From the NCBI GenBank assembly GCA_037447655.1, contig JBBHKE010002873.1, positions 1-64,000 on the forward strand: 64,000 nucleotides of DNA. The letters run 5' to 3'. Position 1 is the first letter of the stretch; the number at the start of each line of letters is the position of its first letter. The position numbers were made by a program, and so were the translations under genes. Origin of the DNA: Zygnema cylindricum. Its lineage: Eukaryota; Streptophyta; Zygnematophyceae; Zygnematales; Zygnemataceae. Shown in pieces: positions 56,275-64,000 of this stretch. The notes below the pieces were generated by a model. It did no database searches. It was not told where the DNA came from and saw only the letters and a program-made list of their open reading frames with translations.

Positions 56275-57435
56275 CTCTCTCGAATGAGGGCGTGTTCCCA
56301 TGTGTTCAAGTAATTGTTTTTTTCCGTTTACACAGAAAAATGGGACTTCCAACGAGAAAATATTACGCCATACAAAAAATGGGCAAAAACTCAAATACAT
56401 TTCGCGTCATCTTGGAACTTGAAAGGTACGGCGATTTGGCAGTATTATCATCGCGAACCACTTCCATCTCATCGTCACACTTGCGCTGGAATCAAATAGC
56501 GACCTGTTTTTTATCAAAATAGTGCCCTATTGACGAATAGAAAACCTGGATTGCACGCGTCAAAAGTTTTCAAAAGCTTTTTTGCATTTGGGAGATTATA
56601 CGAAAAAAAAATTGTTTGTCCGTTTGCGTATGTTGTCCATATGTGGGCGTCTAACAATGTCATTTTGTAGACGTAGGCGATTGCTTATGTTTACCACTTG
56701 TGGGCGTCGACAATTGTCCCAGTATGTCAAGAGCTCGTTGCGGCATACAAATGTCCGCAGTTTGTTCGGAGATCGTCGGCGTCTACAAGTGTCGCAAGTA
56801 TTGGCGACGTGTACAACTTCCAGATATTCGAAATAATGAACGCGCAAGTAATGATTGACATAGGCACAACTTTGAAAAGTACACCGTAAAATCAACGCTA
56901 AAATCCAAAATAGCGTTACAAAATATCGGTTACATGGGAACACGCCCTGAGTCTTTTTGAAGGCGAAACAAATCGTGTATGCGAAACAAAATGTACTCAC
57001 GTAGATTTTACCAATAAAACAAAATTCCTGACGTGACACATGACCAAATTCACACTATTTACGAACAACAATCAAGGCATTGATACTATACTGACATTGA
57101 CATTGATTCGGCACAATTACGACTCCCACCGACATTGGCTTACGTCATCGTAAGAAAAGCCCACGATTCGAGATCCGATGTCCGATTGGCATCAAATTCA
57201 AATAAAGATTCGATTCTTTTCGGCTGGACGGTGAAACAGTTTTCGACCAATGAGAGCGACTTGTCAGATATCCCAAGAACAAAAAAGAGATAGAACCAGC
57301 CAAGACCGGACCAGTTAATCGTTTTCCATTGGCTCTCGCAAATATTTCTGCTTAGGTGTGCGAAATATGAATTCTTTGCATAGTATCGATTTTTGACGGC
57401 CAAATCTGTCAATTCGCTGTCAATCTGGCACAGTA

Positions 57436-57628
57436 CACCGCGAATCTTTATTAGTGTCAATGCTTTTCCGTTCACACCTGTCAGATTTTGGATCTGACGG
57501 TTGCGATTGAGAGTTGACATTCTCAGCTTCCGATTGGCGGTCTCAAGCTGAAAATTGGACAGGTGTGTATAGAAAAATTATGTTTTAAGTGACGAAAAAA
57601 ACCTTGACGCTAACAGCGATTCACGGTG
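57436..57628. mobile_element. MITE, TA-flanked, copy 3
   Basis: 193 bp; starts CACCGCGAATCTTTATTAG and ends GCTAACAGCGATTCACGGTG, TA on both sides. Inner inverted parts (CCGTTCACACCTGTCAGATT and its complement near 57555) extend the arms. Confidence 0.65.
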
Positions 57629-57953
57629 TAGTAGTCGAATTTTTTTTCGACCGTCAAATTGAACCGATATGAAACTGCATGTATCAATTCTCTTTTGGAG
57701 TACAGTTGTAAATGTAATGTTGCGTCGATCTCAAGTAATATGTTTGACATTCCCCAGAAAAGACAAAAGAACGAAGAGTTGTACTGTGATGGTGTCAGCT
57801 GCCACGTCAGTCTCTCAAAAACCGACGCGAATCGGACACGTATTATACTTAATAAATATTGTTTACCGGACATTGACGGTGACGGACAGTGGATTGGCCG
57901 ATCGAAATCCGTACATGTCGTTTAGCGGCTGGGTACAGCGTGAATCTCTATTA

Positions 57954-58110
57954 GCATAGTTCAAAAGTAGGCGTTTTTATGGTAGACCATTGGTAAGCGC
58001 ACAAAGCTTGGCACAAAACTCGCGCAGCGTAGGCATACTGTATGTGTGTGCGCTGTGCACACCCATGTCGAGCGTACGAATCTGACGTATGATCTATTAC
58101 AGCGCACGCC
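57954..58110. repeat. Dispersed repeat S, copy 1
   Basis: Over about 150 bp similar to 61540-61695 (ATAGTTCAAAAGTAGGCG, CACAAAACTCGCG, GTGTGTGCG). A MITE end (TA-CAGCGTGAATC) lies immediately to its left at 57934. Non-coding. Confidence 0.7.
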
Positions 58111-58323
58111 GCCGAACGAAATTTTTTAGCGAACTGACACGGAGTAGGATGACATTGCGCTTGAACAAAAACCGGGAAAAAAAAAAAAACCCGCGGACAA
58201 ATCTGACGATAGTCCTGTCGTAAGTTGTGTTATGGGTTTTTCATGTGATCTTCTTAGATCATTTCTTCATCAACGACCGTCATATCGTCCGAATCTGACG
58301 GTTTAAATAAAACGTCGCTCAAA

Positions 58324-58333
58324 NNNNNNNNNN
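58324..58333. other. Assembly gap (10 N)
   Basis: Ten N bases; true gap length unknown. Sequences on the two sides should not be assumed to be adjacent. Confidence 1.
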
Positions 58334-60900
58334 GATAGTGCAGTTTATCTCATTTACTAAGATTAAAAAAGTAATAAGATTAAATCCATGTCAAATTAAT
58401 CGCATTTTTAAGATTATATCCAAGCAAAATTTATCACACCTCATGCCTACTGCAGGATGTAACGTTTTAAAATGAAAAGATTTATTTTTCCATGTTTATG
58501 GCTAAATTATCTGAACGCCAGCGTGCACCTCAGCGTGATTTGTTTTTCTGAGTTAGTGTAGTTTTTTTTAGGCAAGCGCATAGAAAGCAAACAGCTGTCG
58601 TAGCAGCAATCACACTTGTAACTGGAATTCAATGTACAATGTCAACAGTTACAAAGTTATTATATAGATAAACGCAAACACTTGTTGTCGCCGTTATACT
58701 ATAAACTTGTAACATGTAACTTAAGGTCAATGTTCACACTAACGACGATGCTGTCGACAAACGAAAGATACGCGAACGGATTTTTTTTGATGTGATTGAG
58801 TCTTTTTGTTTAGTGCGACTCCACGTGCGACCGCAAGTCTATTAAATCGGTATTTGTACCTTTTTATTTAGAAAAGTAAAATTTTGCAATGTAGGACGTC
58901 ATCCGTACTCCACACTATTTAAAACGAACCTATATTAGAATTTTTACGCTAATTAAACTGTACCTAAATTAGAATAATGAAAAAATTAGAATCATTTACT
59001 CTATTTGACGTGATAGAGTCAAAAATTCGAGCGACCGATTTAGAGTAATTTACTCTAATTACGATTCGCGGTGTACTGTCCATATTTCTAGAAAGGTGCA
59101 TTTAGCGAAGATATGATTCGTAATTAGTGTATATAAATATTATTAAGTCACTAGAGTATATTCACAAATTTGGACGATTTTTTTTTACCTCAAGTCTACA
59201 CTAGCTCCATTTTTTTGTTTACATTCATGTCGTATATAATATAGACAAAGATCAAACTGCTTCTTTTAACAACTCGATTTCATTCCGATGTCTCCTAGCC
59301 GGGATAGGGTTCCTGGTTTAGTTAAGATCTTAGCAAACAAAGAGCATTTTGTCGTTTTTACTAAATTGCTTGTACGCATTTTGTACGCACTCATATAGCA
59401 CTAGCATTTTGAGTTAGACTTGGCTTCTTCTTTTGTTTTATTTTACTTATTAGGGCACTTTCCCATGTAACCGAAACTTTAATCTTGTAACTTTGTTCGA
59501 AGATTCTCCGTACTGCTTTCAGAGCATTCCGATGTAAGAGCAAATATCTTGTTACTTTAGAAAGTGACAAGTATAGACATGTACAAAACATGTGACAAAT
59601 AAACGGTACATAAAATGTTGCGAAACTTCCACCCGGCTTGAATCTCAGACGTCCACCCGCACGCTATACACTTTCTGTCACTTCGTAATGTCTATACGCC
59701 ACATTGTCGACGTGGAGGCATTGTAGATGTTTAGGGTTTGTGACATTATGACGTCAAGCTCAACTATGATAGCGCCGACATAAAAAATTCTAAAACTTTC
59801 TGCCATGGTTTCCTGATTGCGTTTTTTTTCCTTTCTCGCTCTACTTTCCATCAAAAAACGCCCAAAGATAGTAAAAAGTCATTTGATACCATTCATTGCA
59901 AGAATTGTGAGATAGACGCGGTAGTGAGATAGGGAGAGAGAGAGAGGCGCTTTCACGGACTTCAATTTTGCGAAATGGCGTCAGTTGGTCGAGACCCCTC
60001 CACAGCCTTGTATGGAAAAAAGTGCACGGAAAAAAGTCACACATATGCTGTAAACGTGCAGTGGGTTTTTTTTCGTAATCCGCGCACAAAAATTGTAAAA
60101 AATTTCTAACCCATGCGACATCATTAAACGACACAAAATAGCTGTAACTTTAGCACATAGGAAAGTGCCCTTAGTCTTCTTTGGCTTTTGTAGTATTTAA
60201 ATGGGTTTTTTCTTCTTTTTTAACCCTTTTTTACTTTGATTGTTTACGCATTTTTTTGAATAAATATATTTATTGTATGGCGAATGGAAAGTGGAAACAC
60301 ACCGTGAATCGCTATATGTGTAAAAAAAATATTAGTGTGAGCATAAAAATCATGTTACAAACTCTAGTTATGATTTTAACCTAAGTAAACTTAAGCCAAA
60401 AAAATATTAACGCTAATCAACACATATAACACTAGTTTATGTACACTTGTAGCCGCTTTAGCTTGTGTTGACAAAGTAGCCAACATGTGAAAAAAACTAT
60501 AGTGTTTTGTATTGGTAGCCACTTAGCGATAATTGACACGCACCTTTTCTTTATTAACTGATAATCGGTGTATATTTCCAGCATATCGTTAAGGAAATCA
60601 TTGCATATTCTACAAACATTCCAATATATCGGTCGCTATGGCATTAATATACCATTGCAATAACACCGTATTTATTTCGTACAAACTATCAAACTTTCAT
60701 TTTGCAGAGTACGAACCGATGGTGAAACCCCCCCTTCGCGCCTCCGTCAGCAGCTTGTAGAACAACACCCCCTCACCTCTTAATATATCGGTGGTAACAG
60801 TTTTCTGGTCCCGAAGTAGTAAATCAGCATCCTTTACCGTTGAATAACCAATAAATTCGGCTATTGAAAATATCACGATAGGAAATATGTCGATTCAGAA
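58334..60900. other. AT-rich region without recognised genes
   Basis: Only short, non-homologous open frames. A MITE end fragment (CGATTCGCGGTG-TA) is at about 59063-59077 and another (CACCGTGAATCGCTAT) at about 60301. The segment 60806-60905 resembles 33825-33930. Confidence 0.5.
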
Positions 60901-60905
60901 CACTA

Positions 60906-61121
60906 CACCGCGAATCGCTATCAATGTTAATATTTTGTTTGCCACTTAAAGCATCTTTTCTCTATACACATTTGTCCAATTTCCACATAGAGACCACCAA
61001 TCGGAAGGTGTAAACTTAGCTTTCAATCGGCATCGTCTGATCCACTATCCGACAATTGTGTACGAATAAAAAATGTATTAAGTGGAAAAAAAAGCATTAA
61101 CAATACTAACGATTCCCGGTG
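60906..61121. mobile_element. MITE, TA-flanked, copy 4
   Basis: 216 bp; starts CACCGCGAATCGCTATC and ends GATTCCCGGTG, TA at 60904-60905 and 61122-61123. Its arms pair over about 70 bp (CCACTTAAAGCATC with complement near 61080), and it is similar to copy 1 throughout. Confidence 0.7.
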
Positions 61122-61539
61122 TACTGTAGTTAAAACTTATCTAATAACTAATTTGAAAACTTATTAATTTTCCCCTAGATGCTAACACATTTGCATGATT
61201 CACACTAGAAATGGATGATGAATGAGATGAGGAAATGAATGTCATTTTTTTTGTGTTTGGACGTGAATCACCCTTGACGTCATCTGAAGTCAATAAAAAC
61301 GTCACGATGTGATTCATGTTGCTGTATGATTAGTCGCCGATGACACAAATCCGTCTTTACCAAACCATCGTTAGGAAGGGGGGCGGATGATTTGTCAAAG
61401 TTCCAAAAACGTTTTGAGTTTACATTTTTTTATGTTCTATTTTAGATGACTTTGATTGGCTATTTGATAATGGGTTAACATTTAAAAAAAAATCATTACA
61501 ATACGGATCATTCATTCAGGATGCAACTCGGTTTTTTCC

Positions 61540-61695
61540 ATAGTTCAAAAGTAGGCGTTTTTGTGGTAGGCCTTTGGTAGGCGCACAAAACTTAGCACAA
61601 AACTCGCGTAGAGTAGGCATACTATATGTGTGTGCGTTGTGCACACTCTTGTACGAACTAACGAATCTGATGTATGATCATAGTACAACGCACTC
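61540..61695. repeat. Dispersed repeat S, copy 2, cut by element G
   Basis: Second copy of the repeat at 57954-58110. The similarity stops at the LTR end of element G (61696), which shows where G inserted. Confidence 0.7.
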
Positions 61696-62749
61696 TGAAA
61701 CTCCATAAGTCCTCAGAATGGACAGCTTCCAACAAGCCTATAGGATAATCCTGACACCTTTGTGTTTTAGCAAGAAAAATTGCCACCCTCGCAAATAATA
61801 ACTCTGACCACCTTCACCCCTATAAAGGCAAGATTCCCTTGAGTCGATAGCAAAAAGAATCTCTGAATTTGCTCCCCTGAGTAGTAAGTTATGGAGGGTC
61901 AAAGTTGACCTTTTGTACAGAAGCTCTCTGGGAGAGAGGGTCCTATCTCCTAATTTTTCAAAGTCCTATCTCTCTCACAGACTCTATCTACTGATGTCCG
62001 GAGCCAATCAGATTACACTTTCGTACCCAAAAATACAGCTGCCGCTTTCTGTACGGACACTGTACGACATGGCCTAAATGTCGACACGTGGTATATCCGG
62101 ATTCGCTCCTTTAATCCTCGGAGATGTCGCGATCCAATGTCATTCCGCCACGTGTCATCCGATGTGGCGATGACAAAAAACCGCCAAAATCCTCTTTCGC
62201 GATCTCGGCGTTTAATTCAAGTCGTCTGATTAACTTCACATTTAATCGTAGCCGTAATAAATACATCCAAGGTATTCTTTTCGCTAAAGAAATAAATGCG
62301 CGTTATTCATTTCTTTTCCGTACTGTAATCTGTACTTTTACATTACTGGATATATGTCCCCCGTAAACAGTTTCAGTTAAATGAATGATCCTACGTGTTA
62401 ATGTTTAATTAAATATCAAACCCTATAGTACGCAACACTAGGTCTAGACTTAACGAAAAAGGCTAACGGCTACCGGCAGCTTAATGTCTGGTAGGTCGCA
62501 GGATCAAATCCTGGAGGCATCACATATGCTTTTAGTAAATTAACCCCTAATGGTAAATAAACTAATATTTATATCCCGTAAACCTCTGGATAGCCTAGGT
62601 AGCCATGGCTCTAGCTTCCTCTCCAATTTCTCAGTGAATGCGACAAGTTTGAGAGTTGGAGAAAAAAGTTAGAGGTAGACTGCCTCGACTTCTTTCTATG
62701 TTTCTATTTAGACCTAGAAAATACTTTAAGCAGTCCATTAATTTCTACA
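61696..62749 (-). repeat. 3' LTR of element G (1054 bp)
   Basis: Starts TGTAGAAATTAATGGAC at 62749, directly after the polypurine tract, and ends ...GGAGTTTCA at 61696. Hairpin at about 62605-62690 (loop AAACTTGTCGCATTCACTGA), antisense tRNA-like segment at about 62455-62520. CACTC at 61691-61695 would be the target duplication; the other side is outside the window. Confidence 0.85.
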
Positions 62750-64000
62750 CTTCCCTTATTTTCTAGTCAATCTTTAATTTCAGACCACACTTCTCCCCGC
62801 AGAAAATTAGCTTAGGGGAAGGCACTGGTCTGGTCATCATATCTGCTACCATCTCACTATCTGGTCGGTACTCTAAACTGATTATTTTGTTTTCTACTTT
62901 CTCTCTAACAAAGCTGAGTCTAATGTCTATGTGTTTCGCTTTAAAATGATGTTTAGGATTGGTAGAAATAGCGATTGCTGCATGATTATCACAAAAATAA
63001 TTCTGCACAACACTCTTAAGGTGACCAAGCTCACCAAGCAAAGACTTGACCCACATCAATTCTTTTACAGCAGAGCAAGAGGCCATATACTCAGCCTTCA
63101 TGGTGGACTGAGCAATAACCTTTTGTTGTTTGCTACTCCAACAGCATGCCCCATCACCCACATATAATACATATCCAGATGTGCATCTCCTCATCGGAGC
63201 ATCACCATAACTGGCATCACTCCAAGTAGTGATGTCAGTATTCTCCCCACCCAAATGCAACCATAGATCCCTAGTTCCTATCAAATATCTAAGGACTCTC
63301 TTAGCTGCCTCCCAATCCCTCTTAGTGGGAGCATTTAGACTTTTACTCTGCACTCCTACAGCTGCAGCTAAATTCGGCCGGGTACAATTCATAAAATTGA
63401 TTAGACTTCCCACTACTTGTTTGTAAGGAATAGTCTGCATGAAGTTCTGTTCATCAGGAGATAATTCCTCGTCTAAGACTATGACTCCTTCTTCCTCACT
63501 CCCCTCACTTCCGTTCTTCAACTCCATTGGAGTTGTACAACTATTAGCTTTATCCATCTGAAATTTTTCCAGCATGTTCCCTATTGCTTATTTTTGAGTC
63601 AATCTTATAATCTTTCTTTTTCGGTCTCTTTCTACTTGAATTCCCAAAATATATTTTGCTTCACCCATATCCTTCATTTCAAATCTCCCCTTAAGATCAG
63701 TTTTCAGTTTATTAATTTTTTCCATTGATTTACTTAAAACAAGCAAATCATCAACATAAATTACAATAAATATAAAACCTTCCTCATCTTCGAAAACATA
63801 GATTGAGTGATCTGAGCTGATCCGGATATATCCCAGACCGGTAAGAAACTCATCAAGCTTCTTATTCCACTGTCGAGGCGCCTGTTTCAAACCATAAAGA
63901 GATTTAATCAGCCGACATACCTTACTCTCCTCTCCTTCCTCCACAAACCCTTCGGGTTGTCGCATGAAGATGTCCTCTTCCAATTCTCCATGCAAAATGG
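62750..64000 (-). mobile_element. copia element G, 3' part, best preserved copy
   Basis: Polypurine tract, RNase H and RT on the minus strand, continuing past the right edge. Only one inactivating change is visible in over 1.2 kb of coding sequence. Confidence 0.85.
62763..63995 (-). pseudogene. copia RT core and RNase H of element G, one in-frame stop
   Basis: One frame runs from the window edge to the polyprotein stop at 62763, interrupted only by TAA at about 63588-63590, where sister copies have Glu (LTQKEAI). RT: HGELEEDIFMRQPEGFVEEG, LYGLKQAPRQWNKKLDEF, catalytic IYVDDLLVLSK, MGEAKYILGIQVERD. RNase H: KQVVGSLINFMNCTRPNLAA, TDITTWSDASYGDAPMRR, AQSTMKAEYMASCSAVKELMWVKSLLGELG, FCDNHAAIAI, HFKAKHIDIRLSFVREKVE, and the end MVADMMTRPVPSPKL. 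All catalytic residues expected in these parts are present. A recent copy, probably dead because of one nonsense mutation. Confidence 0.85.

Noticed and set aside
59841-60134. 97-codon frame on the minus strand
   Set aside because: No homology, no conserved features, and AT-rich surroundings without splice or promoter support.
1-64000. Bacterial-style operons, ribosome-binding sites, replication origins or prophage
   Set aside because: Introns, LTR retrotransposons and gene density all indicate a eukaryotic nuclear genome.

Overview
This window is eukaryotic nuclear DNA from a repeat-rich genome, most likely of the green-plant (streptophyte) lineage. Three observations support this. (1) The intact copia primer-binding sites match the plant-type initiator tRNA-Met (stem GGTGGGCCC) rather than the animal type (GCTGGGCCC); the tRNA sequences are from memory. 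(2) The one convincing host gene belongs to a plant family of glycosyltransferase-like proteins. (3) That gene has several canonical GT-AG introns. The species cannot be named from the sequence; a charophyte alga or an early-diverging land plant would fit.

Layout. 1-33.8 kb and 61.7-64 kb are nested and tandem Ty1/copia LTR retrotransposons, called A, B, C, D, E, F, H1/H and G here. A, B and D lie on the plus strand; C, E, F, H1/H and G lie on the minus strand. Nearly all are broken by stops, frameshifts, deletions or insertions. B is a short internally deleted element whose gag reading frame runs into remnants of RT/RNase H. G, cut by the right edge, is the best preserved. 33.8-37.5 kb is intergenic, with dispersed repeats and one decayed ORF. 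37.6-42.2 kb holds a five-exon gene, which I assembled by splice sites and codon phase into a 382-residue secretory-pathway protein; its introns carry large pyrimidine-rich simple repeats. 42.8-43.7 kb is a purine-strand tract of about 900 bp. 44-47 kb has an old copia fragment, small TA-flanked inverted-repeat elements and a near-perfect 137-bp palindrome. 47.7-50.7 kb is a decayed pogo-like DNA transposon with a spliced DDE transposase pseudogene. 51.3-56.3 kb contains solo and partial LTRs and a foldback element. 56.3-61.7 kb has small dispersed repeats, a 10-N assembly gap and no recognisable genes.

The most interesting material is in the copia LTRs. They are about 1.05-1.2 kb long and in the main family they (a) end about 20 nt downstream of the gag start codon, so gag starts inside the LTR and reads through the primer-binding site; (b) are followed after one base by GTTATGGGCCCACC, the complement of the anticodon stem-loop of initiator tRNA-Met cut at position 39, which is the half-tRNA priming mode known from Drosophila copia; (c) carry in U3 an antisense tRNA-like segment; and (d) carry next to it a long hairpin whose loop is nearly invariant while its stem changes in a compensatory way between copies.
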